DNA from: an uncultured Bacteroidales bacterium
Lineage (GTDB): Bacteria; Bacteroidota; Bacteroidia; Bacteroidales; P3
Direction of reading: 5' to 3'
DNA length: 64,000 nt
Assembly: GCA_937886715.1 (NCBI GenBank)
Contig: CAKZZD010000024.1
Location: forward strand, 8,238-72,237
In this document: piece by piece, positions 23,947 to 32,118 of the stretch
Layout of the letters: every line of letters starts with the position of its first letter
Position numbering within the stretch: position 1 is the stretch's first letter
The notes under the pieces: generated by a model
Databases searched by the model: none
What the model was told of the DNA's origin: nothing
The model's input: only the letters and a program-made list of their open reading frames with translations
Made by a program: the position numbers and the translations under genes

Positions 23947-24732
23947 TCAATTCCATGTGCTCCACTCGAAGTCATGCTCGCAAGTGGCATCGGGCAACTG
24001 GGGGAAAAGGTCGCGGCCGATCAGCACCTCGAGGCTGTCGACGCTGACGGCATATTCGCGCGGACGACTGGTCTCGGGCTGGTTCTTCACCACAAAGCCC
24101 ACAGCGTGATAGCCTGTACGATTCTGCACCAGCAGCGCCTTGAAGAAAGCGTCCGGCACGTGCACCCTGCCCTTGCCGATCGTGCGGGGCTCGCCCTCGC
24201 CGAACATGGGACCGCAGACAATGTACACCGACCCGTAGCGCTTGGCCACATTGCGTGCCAGCATCTCGATGCGGTTCCATGCTCCGGAATTCATCGACCG
24301 GTTCTGCGGACAGACATTGGTGAAGTAGAAACTCTCCTCCAGCGCCTGCGCCGACCATTTCATATCGGCACGCGGCGCCATATGGCCCTTGTCCCATCCC
24401 GAATTGCTGTAGTCCTCGCGACTGGCCTTGGGATTGGCCACGTCAGGATCGCGGCTGAAAGGATAACTGGTGTTCCATGTGCCGTCCACCTCGTCGGCCG
24501 TCAGCTCATAAGCCACCCAGTCGGGCACCAGCGTCCGGTGGTTGTACGAAGCCGTGTAGCCGATATGCGTGACAATATCCTCGCTGTCGTCACACTCAGG
24601 AATTTCCAGTCCGGGAATCACCACCTGCTCCTCAAGCGCCGAAAAAGCCGTCCGGTCGGGCCTGCGCGAGAAGCACCCGACCATCACAATAGCGGACAAC
24701 ACGCTGACATATATCAATTTACGTCCATTCAT
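23947..24732 (-). CDS. DNA/RNA non-specific endonuclease, lipoprotein
   Basis: 261 residues from the ATG at 24732, which begins a lipoprotein signal (LSAIVMVGC); a longer reading from 24783 would bury it. The His-Me (beta-beta-alpha metal) nuclease core is GWDKGHMAPRADMKW, a DRGH-type motif with catalytic His, followed by FTNVCPQNRSMNSGAWNRIE with the metal-binding Asn. This is the NUC1/Serratia nuclease family. An envelope-anchored form would degrade external nucleic acid. Confidence 0.88.
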   Translation of the reverse strand: MNGRKLIYVSVLSAIVMVGCFSRRPDRTAFSALEEQVVIPGLEIPECDDSEDIVTHIGYTASYNHRTLVPDWVAYELTADEVDGTWNTSYPFSRDPDVANPKASREDYSNSGWDKGHMAPRADMKWSAQALEESFYFTNVCPQNRSMNSGAWNRIEMLARNVAKRYGSVYIVCGPMFGEGEPRTIGKGRVHVPDAFFKALLVQNRTGYHAVGFVVKNQPETSRPREYAVSVDSLEVLIGRDLFPQLPDATCEHDFEWSTWN

Positions 24733-24750
24733 CGCATTCAATATTTGAAG

Positions 24751-24784
24751 CAAATGTACAAAAAATATCCGAATATCTTCCAAA
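24751..24784 (-). promoter_or_regulatory. Promoter of the endonuclease gene
   Basis: On the minus strand TACATTTG (24758-24751) with TTTG (24784-24781) 22 bases upstream. Confidence 0.5.
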
Positions 24785-24916
24785 CTGCCACAAAATAACC
24801 TCCACTCATCGCATCACCCTCCTCTGAAACACCACCCATCGGGCCTGCCAGGCCACCGAAAAAACATCCCCTGTCCGCCCCGAAAACGTCATTCTCTAAT
24901 CCACTGTCCCTCAATA

Positions 24917-25016
24917 CCTTCTCCTTATCAACTCCTACCCATCTCCTACCATAGTAGGAGATGGGTAGGAGATGGGTAGGAGTTGATATGTGGAAATCAG
25001 GCAGTTGAGGTGTTCA
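24917..25016 (+). repeat. Dispersed palindromic repeat, copy B
   Basis: The core has 18-bp arms (24932-24949 and 24954-24971) around a CATA loop, built from the 11-bp unit TAGGAGATGGG, plus one extra unit on the right. Upstream CCTTCTCCTTATC is the complement of the tail seen in copy C. Downstream GTGGAAATCAGGCAGTT matches the tails of copies A and C. It lies in the 467-base gap between the divergent endonuclease and pfkA genes, which otherwise holds only promoters. Confidence 0.85.
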
Positions 25017-25128
25017 CTTCCGCTTGCCGGGATGGAAAATCGGGAGGAAAGCGGCGCACGAAGAATGGCAGACATTGACAGACAACATTTTTTTGGGTCA
25101 TGGACACTGAACTATCGGAAAAAAACGT

Positions 25129-25136
25129 TATCTTTG
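25129..25136 (+). promoter_or_regulatory. -7 box of pfkA promoter
   Basis: TATCTTTG followed by CA, 64 bases before the pfkA start. No TTTG at the right -33 distance. Confidence 0.55.
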
Positions 25137-25199
25137 CATTTGGATCCGGATATCGGCGAGAGATCTAAATAAGTATAAATGAACAAATAAGACAGCTAT

Positions 25200-26300
25200 A
25201 TGGCACTGAAAAGAGTGATGGTACTGACTGGCGGCGGCGACTGCCCCGGACTGAATGCCGTGATCCGCGGCATTGTGAAGCGTGCCGCGCAGGCCGACGA
25301 CTGGGAGGTTATCGGATGTGTGGAGTCGTTCAACGGAGTGTTGCGTGAACCGACCGAAATCATGATGCTCGACGAGAAGACTGTCGAGGGACTGCAGATA
25401 CAAGGTGGCACCATACTTGGCACCACCAACAAGGGAGGCCCCTTTGCCTGGCCGGTGAAACAGGCCGACGGCAGCTGGACCACCGTGGACCGCAGCGATG
25501 AGATGCTTCGCAAGCTGCAGTACATGGGGGTCGACGCCGTGATCAACATCGGCGGCGACGGCAGCCAGCGCATCTCGCTGGGATTGGCCAAGAAGGGCCT
25601 GAACATCGTGGGCGTGCCCAAGACCATCGACAACGACCTGTCGCTCACCGACTACACTTTCGGTTTCCAGACAGCTGTGCAGATCTGCACCGACGCCATT
25701 GACAAGCTGGTGACCACGGCGGCATCGCACAACCGTGTGTTCATCCTCGAGGTGATGGGCCGTGACGCCGGCTGGATTGCCCTTCATTCGGCCATTGCCG
25801 GTGGGGCCGATGTGTGCCTGATTCCTGAGATTCCGTACGACATCGAGAAGGTGAAACAGAAGATCGAGCAGCGCTACAACAAGCGCCACGGCTATTGCAT
25901 CATTGTGGTGGCCGAGGGCGCCATGCCCAAGGGGGGCACGGTGACCAGCACCGAGACCGGCGAAGTGGGCTACCAGCATGTGAAGTTGGGCGGCGTGGGC
26001 GAACAGCTGGCTGCCGACCTGAAGGCTGCCGGTGTGGAGCACGACATCCGCTACACCATCCTCGGACACCTGCAGCGCGGCGGCACACCGATTGCCTTCG
26101 ACCGCGTGCTGGCCACGGAATTCGGTGTCCGCGCCATGGAGTTTGTCATGGAAGGCCGTTTCGGCCAAATGGTGGCCTACCACCATCCCGATGTGGTGGG
26201 CATCCCGCTGGAGGAGGCCGTGCGCGAGCAGAACCTTGTGGCTCCCGACAGCCGGCTGGTGCACACCGCCAAAGGTGTGGGCATTGAATTTGGAGACTAA
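25200..26300 (+). CDS. pfkA: 6-phosphofructokinase
   Basis: 366 residues of the PfkA fold. The phosphate-donor signatures are GGDGS (118-122) and PKTIDND (140-146). Gly in the first and Lys in the second is the combination of group III enzymes, some of which use ATP and some pyrophosphate, so the donor cannot be fixed from sequence; Gly in GGDGS favours ATP. The EVMGRDAGWIA and LGHLQRGGTPIAFDR blocks bind fructose 6-phosphate. It catalyses the committed step of glycolysis. Confidence 0.94.
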   Translation: MALKRVMVLTGGGDCPGLNAVIRGIVKRAAQADDWEVIGCVESFNGVLREPTEIMMLDEKTVEGLQIQGGTILGTTNKGGPFAWPVKQADGSWTTVDRSDEMLRKLQYMGVDAVINIGGDGSQRISLGLAKKGLNIVGVPKTIDNDLSLTDYTFGFQTAVQICTDAIDKLVTTAASHNRVFILEVMGRDAGWIALHSAIAGGADVCLIPEIPYDIEKVKQKIEQRYNKRHGYCIIVVAEGAMPKGGTVTSTETGEVGYQHVKLGGVGEQLAADLKAAGVEHDIRYTILGHLQRGGTPIAFDRVLATEFGVRAMEFVMEGRFGQMVAYHHPDVVGIPLEEAVREQNLVAPDSRLVHTAKGVGIEFGD

Positions 26301-26321
26301 CCCAACAAAACACCAACAATA

Positions 26322-26912
26322 ATGAAAAAAGCATTACTCGTTCTCGCAATGACGGCCATCACATCTATGGCCAGCGCACAATGGTTCGATTTCTCGAACA
26401 ACAGCCATCGCTACGGCATTGGACTGGAATTCGGTGCAGTAGGCACCAAAGGGATTGTCAACGACTACAACTACCGCGACCTGGGCGGTGGCATCAGCTT
26501 CAATGTGTGGGGCTTCCACATCGACTACATCAAAGCAGGCCCCGAACACCGCTACGACAACCATGTGAGGGAGGTTCAGTGGGAAGACTCGGTAGCATAC
26601 GCCCTCAATTTCGGCTACCAGATTCCGGTGCTGAGCTGGCTGCGCGTGATGCCGATGGTGGGCTACTGCCAGACCAACTACGGTCTGACCGATGCTTCAA
26701 CAGTGAATGTCGAAGTCGACGAATCGTCGGCGAGCATGTATCACGACTATGATGTCACCCCGGGGTCACGCCGCCACTATTTCAACTATGGCGTGGGCCT
26801 GTTTGTGCAGCCCATCAAGTGGATCGACGTGTATGGCGTCTACAGCAAAAACGCCATCTTCGGAGGCATCAGCCTCAACCTTGGCGCATTCCTCGACAAA
26901 AGGAGCGAATAG
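26322..26912 (+). CDS. Outer-membrane beta-barrel-like protein
   Basis: A 196-residue protein with signal peptide (MKKALLVLAMTAITSMASAQ) and alternating aromatic/polar strands typical of small outer-membrane barrels (GIGLEFGAVG, GGISFNVWGFHIDYIK, YFNYGVGLFVQ, GISLNLGAFL). No named family. It starts 21 bases after pfkA and is followed by a terminator, so the two share a transcript. Confidence 0.7.
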   Translation: MKKALLVLAMTAITSMASAQWFDFSNNSHRYGIGLEFGAVGTKGIVNDYNYRDLGGGISFNVWGFHIDYIKAGPEHRYDNHVREVQWEDSVAYALNFGYQIPVLSWLRVMPMVGYCQTNYGLTDASTVNVEVDESSASMYHDYDVTPGSRRHYFNYGVGLFVQPIKWIDVYGVYSKNAIFGGISLNLGAFLDKRSE

Positions 26913-26933
26913 CCTTTCGGCCATCCTTACAGC

Positions 26934-26970
26934 AAGGGTCCCCTGACGCAACCGGGGACCCTTGTTCGTT
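26934..26970 (+). terminator. Intrinsic terminator after pfkA operon
   Basis: A 10-bp stem (AAGGGTCCCC at 26934-26943, complement at 26954-26963) followed by a modest T-rich tail. Confidence 0.75.
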
Positions 26971-27026
26971 TGAAAAAAAACGTATTGGACGGTGAGTGGA
27001 CAATTATGGACAATGCAGAAAAGATT

Positions 27027-27057
27027 TTTGCGGGATAAGAAAAATGTCGTATATTTG
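27027..27057 (+). promoter_or_regulatory. Promoter of purH-mreB
   Basis: TTTG (27027-27030), 19-base spacer, TATATTTG (27050-27057). This gives a leader of about 80 bases before purH, with a small CCAC/GTGG hairpin near 27080-27095 but no recognisable riboswitch. Confidence 0.75.
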
Positions 27058-27143
27058 CAATTTACGAGTCGTGCGCAAAACACCACGCAAGTGGCGTATT
27101 GTCAGTGTCTTGTTGTGAAACAGAGCATAGTAAATACAATAAT

Positions 27144-28673
27144 ATGGAACCTAAACACATAAAATCAGCCCTTGTGTCGGTCTACTATAAAGACGGGCTT
27201 GAGGACATCGTTCGAGCACTCGACGCGCAAGGCGTCACGATTTACAGCACTGGAGGCACCTACAAGTTCATCCACGACCTTGGCATCGAGCCCATCGCAG
27301 TGGAGACCCTGACGGGATATCCCTCGATTCTCGGCGGCCGCGTGAAGACGCTGCATCCCAAGGTGTTCGGCGGTATACTGAGTCGTCGCGACATGTATAG
27401 CGACGGCGAGCAGCTGGCCGAATACGAGATCCCTGAGATCGACCTTGTGATTGTCGACCTCTACCCGTTCGAACAGACCGTTGCCAGCGGGGCCCCTGAA
27501 CAGGACATCATCGAGAAGATCGACATCGGAGGCATCAGCCTGATCCGTGCTGCAGCCAAGAACTTCAACGATGTGGTGATAGTGCCTGCAGTGGACTACT
27601 ACCGTGAGTTTCTCGACATCTACACCTCGCAGCAGGGCTGCACCACCCTCGAGCAGCGCCACCGCTTCGCCGCCTATGCTTTCAACGTCAGCTCGCACTA
27701 CGACACAGCCATTTTCAACCACTTCAACGAAAATGAGCAGCTGCCGGTGTTCAAACAGAGCGTGACCAAAGGCGAGGTGCTCCGTTATGGCGAGAATCCC
27801 CACCAAAAAGGCACCTTCTTCGGCGACTTGTCGAGCTGTTTCGACAAGCTGAACGGCAAGGAGCTCAGCTATAACAATCTGGGTGATATCGATGCCGCCT
27901 GCGCGCTGATCGACGACTTCAACGGTCGCACGGCGTTCGCCATCCTGAAACACAACAACGCCTGCGGCACGGCCGTCAGGCCCACCCTGCTGGAAGCATG
28001 GAAAGACGCCTTGGCTGGCGACCCCGTCAGCGCATTCGGAGGCGTGCTGATCACCAACCAGAAAATCACCAAAGAGGTGGCCGACGAGATGCACAAGATA
28101 TTCTTCGAAGTGTGCATTGCGCCCGACTATGACGAGGATGCCCTTGAGGTGCTGCGCGGAAAGAAGAACCGCATCATCCTTCGCCGCAAAGCCTTCCGGA
28201 TGGCCTCCCCGATGTTCCGCTCGGTGCTGAACGGCGTGCTGTCGCAGGACCGCGACACGGTGGTGCCGACGGCTGCCGATATGTCCAAGAGCGTCACCTC
28301 TACCCCCATCACCCCCGAACAGGCCGAGGATCTGGCTTTCGCCACCATCATGGTGAAGCACACCAAGAGCAACGCCATTGTGCTTGCCAAAGGCAGCCAG
28401 CTGTATGCCTCAGGCACCGGCCAGACCAGTCGCGTCGATGCCCTGCGCCAAGCCATCGCCAAAGCCAAGAGTTTCGGATTCGACCTGCACGGTGCCGTGA
28501 TGGCCAGCGATGCTTTCTTCCCGTTCCCCGACTGCGTCGAGATAGCCCACGAGGCAGGCATCGTGGCTGTGGCACACCCGGGCGGCTCGATACACGACCA
28601 AGACAGCATCGACTACTGCGAGCAGCACAAGATGGGTATGGCCATTACCGGAAAACGTCACTTTAAACACTAA
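27144..28673 (+). CDS. purH: Bifunctional AICAR transformylase/IMP cyclohydrolase
   Basis: 509 residues from the ATG at 27144 (an upstream in-frame ATG at 27099 would add residues without family similarity). The N-terminal IMP cyclohydrolase (about 1-190) has ALVSVYYKDGL, STGGT and GGRVKTLHPKVFGGIL. The C-terminal AICAR transformylase contains LRYGENPHQKG, the catalytic KHNNACG and the DPVSAFGG block. It performs the last two steps of IMP synthesis. mreB follows by 17 bases. Confidence 0.96.
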   Translation: MEPKHIKSALVSVYYKDGLEDIVRALDAQGVTIYSTGGTYKFIHDLGIEPIAVETLTGYPSILGGRVKTLHPKVFGGILSRRDMYSDGEQLAEYEIPEIDLVIVDLYPFEQTVASGAPEQDIIEKIDIGGISLIRAAAKNFNDVVIVPAVDYYREFLDIYTSQQGCTTLEQRHRFAAYAFNVSSHYDTAIFNHFNENEQLPVFKQSVTKGEVLRYGENPHQKGTFFGDLSSCFDKLNGKELSYNNLGDIDAACALIDDFNGRTAFAILKHNNACGTAVRPTLLEAWKDALAGDPVSAFGGVLITNQKITKEVADEMHKIFFEVCIAPDYDEDALEVLRGKKNRIILRRKAFRMASPMFRSVLNGVLSQDRDTVVPTAADMSKSVTSTPITPEQAEDLAFATIMVKHTKSNAIVLAKGSQLYASGTGQTSRVDALRQAIAKAKSFGFDLHGAVMASDAFFPFPDCVEIAHEAGIVAVAHPGGSIHDQDSIDYCEQHKMGMAITGKRHFKH

Positions 28674-28690
28674 AAAAACCAAAGCAGAAA

Positions 28691-29719
28691 ATGGGACTTC
28701 TTTCATTTTTCAACCGCGAAGTTGCAATGGACCTTGGCACAGCCAACTCCATTGTCATATATAATGATCAGGTGGTGATCGACGAGCCGTCGATTGTAGC
28801 CGTCGACCGCAAAAACAACAACAAGATTATGGCCGTCGGCAAAGAGGCCCAACGCATGGAGGGCAAGACAAAAGACCGCGACATTGACGTGGTACGCCCG
28901 TTGCGTGGCGGTGTCATCGCCGACTTCGAGATGGCGCAACACCTGATTCGCGAACTCATCGGCATGACCAATGTCAACCGTTCGATCCTGCCCCCGTCGC
29001 TGAAGATGGTCATCTGCATTCCCAGCGGCATCACCAACGTCGAAGAGCGTGCCGTGCGTGAAAGCGCCGAACAGGCCGGAGCCAAAGAGATCAGGATGAT
29101 CCATGAGCCCATGGCCGCCGCCATCGGTATCGGCATCGACGTGTTGCAGCCTGAAGGCCACATGGTGGTCGACATCGGAGGCGGCACCGCCGAGATTGCC
29201 GTCATCTCGCTCGGAGGCATCGTCTGCAACACCTCCATCAAAGTGGCCGGCGACGAGTTCAACGAGAACGTGGTCGACTATATGCGCCGTCAGCACAACA
29301 TGATCATCGGCGTGCGCACTGCCGAGAAGGTGAAGATTGCCGTAGGTGCAGCCGTCAGCGAGCTGGCTGACCCGCCCGAGGATTTCCACACCCTCGGCCG
29401 CGACCTGCTCACCGGTCTGCCCAAAGAGGTATCGGTCAACTACAAAGAGATTGCCCATGCACTCGACAAATCGGTGGCCCGCATCGAACAAGCCATCCTC
29501 GACACCCTTTCCGCCACTCCTCCCGAACTTGCCGCCGATATCTACAAGAACGGCATCTACCTCGCTGGCGGCGGTGCATTGCTGCGTGGCCTTGACCATC
29601 GTGTAAGCTCGAAAACCAAGCTCCAGGTGCACATCGCCGACGACCCTCTGCGCGCAGTGGCTCGCGGCACAGGTATCGCATTGAAGAACTTCAACAAGTT
29701 CAACTTCCTGATTCGATAG
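28691..29719 (+). CDS. mreB: Rod-shape determining protein MreB
   Basis: 342 residues of the bacterial actin family. Phosphate-1 loop is MDLGTANSIVIY (about 13-24), phosphate-2 is VVDIGGGTAEIAVIS, and the adenosine motif is GIYLAGGGALLRGLD. MreB filaments organise lateral wall synthesis. In Bacteroides mreC and mreD usually follow; here a terminator comes right after mreB and the next gene is unrelated. Confidence 0.96.
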   Translation: MGLLSFFNREVAMDLGTANSIVIYNDQVVIDEPSIVAVDRKNNNKIMAVGKEAQRMEGKTKDRDIDVVRPLRGGVIADFEMAQHLIRELIGMTNVNRSILPPSLKMVICIPSGITNVEERAVRESAEQAGAKEIRMIHEPMAAAIGIGIDVLQPEGHMVVDIGGGTAEIAVISLGGIVCNTSIKVAGDEFNENVVDYMRRQHNMIIGVRTAEKVKIAVGAAVSELADPPEDFHTLGRDLLTGLPKEVSVNYKEIAHALDKSVARIEQAILDTLSATPPELAADIYKNGIYLAGGGALLRGLDHRVSSKTKLQVHIADDPLRAVARGTGIALKNFNKFNFLIR

Positions 29720-29737
29720 TGATTAAATCAACATACT

Positions 29738-29772
29738 GGACGGACAGAACATTTTCTGCCCGTCCTTATTAT
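29738..29772 (+). terminator. Intrinsic terminator after mreB
   Basis: An imperfect stem (GGACGG...AGAA at 29738-29749 with TTCT...CCGTCC at 29754-29765) followed by TTATTATAT. Confidence 0.7.
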
Positions 29773-29803
29773 ATAATGAGCACAACTAATTCCCAATCGG
29801 AGA

Positions 29804-29833
29804 ATGTCGCCATGCACATGAACATGGCGACAT
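29804..29833 (+). promoter_or_regulatory. 11-bp inverted repeat upstream of the LOG gene
   Basis: ATGTCGCCATG (29804-29814) is perfectly complementary to 29823-29833 across an 8-base loop, ending 33 bases before the start codon. There is no T run, so it is not a terminator. It could be an operator or an mRNA hairpin. Confidence 0.45.
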
Positions 29834-29866
29834 CGACTGAATGAAACGACATACAGATATCATCCC

Positions 29867-30424
29867 ATGCACATAGCAGTCTTCTGCGGCTCGTCTTTGC
29901 CGCACAACAAAGAAATCATTGAAGCCGCCTCTGTCCTCGGTCGTTGCATTGCCCATGAGGGGCACACGCTCGTTTATGGAGGATCAAACCTCGGTCTAAT
30001 GGGTGTGGTCAGCACGGCAACACTCGAGAATGGAGGCAGCGTCGTAGGTATCATTCCAAATCTCTTCAGCGACGACATCATCAACTCGCAACGCGTCACC
30101 GAACTGGTCCGCGTCGCTTCCATGGCCGAGCGCAAAGAGCGCATCCTCGCCATGAGCGACGCATTCATTGCCCTCCCAGGCGGCATCGGCACCATTGACG
30201 AAATATCAGAAGTCATGGTTATGAACCAGCTTCAGATCTCCGACGGCAAACGCGTGTTGGACGGCAGTTTCAAGAGCAAACCGATGATACTATTGAACAT
30301 CAACGGCTACTACAAGCCCTTCTTGGAGCAGCTCCGCAGCATAAAAGACGAAGGACTCATGCGCTCCGATGCCGGATTGATAGCCGTAGATTCTGTTGAG
30401 AAGATATTTATAAAACTCAATTAG
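29867..30424 (+). CDS. LOG-family nucleotide phosphoribohydrolase
   Basis: A 185-residue Rossmann-fold protein with the LOG signature PGGIGTIDEISE and the N-terminal CGSS and VYGGSNLGLMG motifs. Family members release ribose 5-phosphate from nucleoside 5'-monophosphates (cytokinin activation in plants; bacterial relatives are often called lysine decarboxylase-like in error). No promoter box is seen directly upstream. The Fe-S nuclease gene starts 14 bases downstream, on the same strand. Confidence 0.9.
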   Translation: MHIAVFCGSSLPHNKEIIEAASVLGRCIAHEGHTLVYGGSNLGLMGVVSTATLENGGSVVGIIPNLFSDDIINSQRVTELVRVASMAERKERILAMSDAFIALPGGIGTIDEISEVMVMNQLQISDGKRVLDGSFKSKPMILLNINGYYKPFLEQLRSIKDEGLMRSDAGLIAVDSVEKIFIKLN

Positions 30425-30438
30425 AACTGCTTGACGAG

Positions 30439-31125
30439 ATGCCCCATTTGCTGAGCAAAAGCAAATACATCCGAGGACTGCAGTGCGACCGGGCTCTGTG
30501 GCTTGACTCACACGCGCCACGGCTGGCGCGCTACACTGCCGAGCAAATGCAGAGGTTTGACTATGGCCGGGATTTTGAATACGCATTCAAGTCCACCTTC
30601 CCCGACGGCATCGACATCAGTGCCGAACTGAAGCGCAATGTCGATGCTTACCCCACACTCACCGCTGACCTGCTCGACCGCAATGGCGTTGTCACCCTTT
30701 TTGAAGCCGGTTTTGTCTATGACGACGTACTGGTGCTTGCCGACGTCGTGCACAAACACGCTGACGGACAGATGGACGTCTATGAGGTGAAGTCCGGCAC
30801 CTCCCTCAGCGAGACGTACAAACGCGACGCTGCACTGCAGCACTATGTAATCTCCCACTGCCGACAGGTGAAGACATTCTCCATCGTACACGCAGCATCG
30901 CCAGAGCTGCGAGCACATAGTGACAATCCGTATGTGGCAATCGACCTGACCGATGAACTTGCTCTCCATCACGACCGCATCGCTGCCCGCATCGAAAAGA
31001 TGAAACAAATCGTCCTTTCCACATCGGAACCCGACACACCCACAGGCAGCCATTGCCTTACTCCATACGCCTGCCCATACCAGCAACATTGCCAGCTCGG
31101 TGCCAGGCAATTGTCACTATTCTAA
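30439..31125 (+). CDS. Stand-alone Cas4/AddB-like Fe-S PD-(D/E)XK nuclease
   Basis: 228 residues. LSKSKYIRGLQC with Cys16 at the N-terminus and Cys206, Cys212 and Cys218 at the C-terminus form the split four-cysteine pattern that binds a 4Fe-4S cluster in Cas4, AddB and DUF2779-type proteins. Between them lies the RecB-type nuclease core: Asp102 in VLADVV, then Glu116-Val-Lys118 in YEVKSGTS, and a QHYV helix (about 134) near the QhxxY position of RecB nucleases. It is probably a DNA exonuclease. No CRISPR array, cas genes or helicase are nearby; the partner gene is a LOG-family enzyme. Confidence 0.78.
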   Translation: MPHLLSKSKYIRGLQCDRALWLDSHAPRLARYTAEQMQRFDYGRDFEYAFKSTFPDGIDISAELKRNVDAYPTLTADLLDRNGVVTLFEAGFVYDDVLVLADVVHKHADGQMDVYEVKSGTSLSETYKRDAALQHYVISHCRQVKTFSIVHAASPELRAHSDNPYVAIDLTDELALHHDRIAARIEKMKQIVLSTSEPDTPTGSHCLTPYACPYQQHCQLGARQLSLF

Positions 31126-31133
31126 AAAAGCAA

Positions 31134-31168
31134 GGGGGGAAGGCTGAGCACCTTCCCCCCCCTTATTA
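31134..31168. terminator. Bidirectional terminator between convergent genes
   Basis: GGGGGGAAGG (31134-31143) and CCTTCCCCCC (31151-31160) form a 10-bp stem with TTATTAT on the right and, read from the minus strand, TTGCTTTTTT on the left. It can serve both flanking genes. Confidence 0.8.
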
Positions 31169-31182
31169 TCCTAGAAGATGGG

Positions 31183-32010
31183 TCATTCCACCGGGAAAGC
31201 AATCTCGCGTTCGATCACCTGATAGGGAACATTGTTGCGGTAGATGGTCTGGCGCACCCAATTGTCATCCTCGTCATACTCGTAGACGTACGAATGTTTC
31301 CAGTTGAGATGCTCGTCATAGTTGAACGAGCTGACCTCGATCAGATTGTCATGGTCGTCGTAATAGTAGGTCGTCAGAGCGGAAAGGAATTCGTCGGCAT
31401 CATAAAAGCGCCACTCAATACGGTTGCCGCGTGCATCGTATTTGTAAAGATAGTGCTGCATCAGCTCGCCGTCGCGGCTATAGAACTCCATCTCGGTGCA
31501 ATTGCCCTTCTGGTCGTATTTGTATACACGCTTCTCTGTCATCTCACCGTCACTGTCGAAGCTCTGCTCCTCCATCTTCATGCCGTTGACATACTTCGAG
31601 CTTTCCTTCTTCGTCATCTGGTTGCCAAGGAACACAGTACGCTCGATGCGGTTTCCGTCCTTGTCGTTCAGATATGCGGTGCGGCCGGTAAGCATCTTTT
31701 CGCGATTGTACTCGTTCCAGCCAAGGCTATAGCCGTTGACGTCGAAATAATAACTATACCAAGTATAGTCGTTGGCCTTCGTGCGGAACTTGTCCTGAAG
31801 GTTGCCACGCTTGTCGAAAGTGATGCTGTCGATGCAGATCAGCTGACGTCCACCACCGGCGCCACCGCGCAGGTTGTAGGTGTACTCGACGACATAGATG
31901 GCGTTGCCGTTGATGCCCATCTCGGTGCGGGAATTCTTACGCGGCTTGGGACCAGCCAAAGCGGTTCCCACAACCAACAATGCCAGAATCAGAGCGATAT
32001 TCTTCTTCAT
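31183..32010 (-). CDS. Secreted RHS/YD-like repeat protein
   Basis: 275 residues from the ATG at 32010, which gives the signal peptide MKKNIALILALLVVGTALA. The mature part is a string of repeats with the form [YF]-x-[YF]-D-x-x-G/D-N-x-x-E/R, such as YKYDQKGNCTEMEFYSRDGE and YKYDARGNRIEWRFYDADE. They resemble RHS/YD or MORN-like beta repeats. It is probably surface-exposed or periplasmic with unknown function. Confidence 0.72.
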   Translation of the reverse strand: MKKNIALILALLVVGTALAGPKPRKNSRTEMGINGNAIYVVEYTYNLRGGAGGGRQLICIDSITFDKRGNLQDKFRTKANDYTWYSYYFDVNGYSLGWNEYNREKMLTGRTAYLNDKDGNRIERTVFLGNQMTKKESSKYVNGMKMEEQSFDSDGEMTEKRVYKYDQKGNCTEMEFYSRDGELMQHYLYKYDARGNRIEWRFYDADEFLSALTTYYYDDHDNLIEVSSFNYDEHLNWKHSYVYEYDEDDNWVRQTIYRNNVPYQVIEREIAFPVE

Positions 32011-32118
32011 TTTATTCTGTTTTTTCGTTGCGCTTAAACAACCTATCAATATTAGTAACTACTTAATTCTTTATTTATTGTATCGGACAACAAAATATTC
32101 TTGCATCCGGGTCCCTCC

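Noticed and set aside
24990..25172. Open frame of 60 codons upstream of pfkA
   Set aside because: It overlaps the tail of repeat copy B and the pfkA promoter; no signal or domain.
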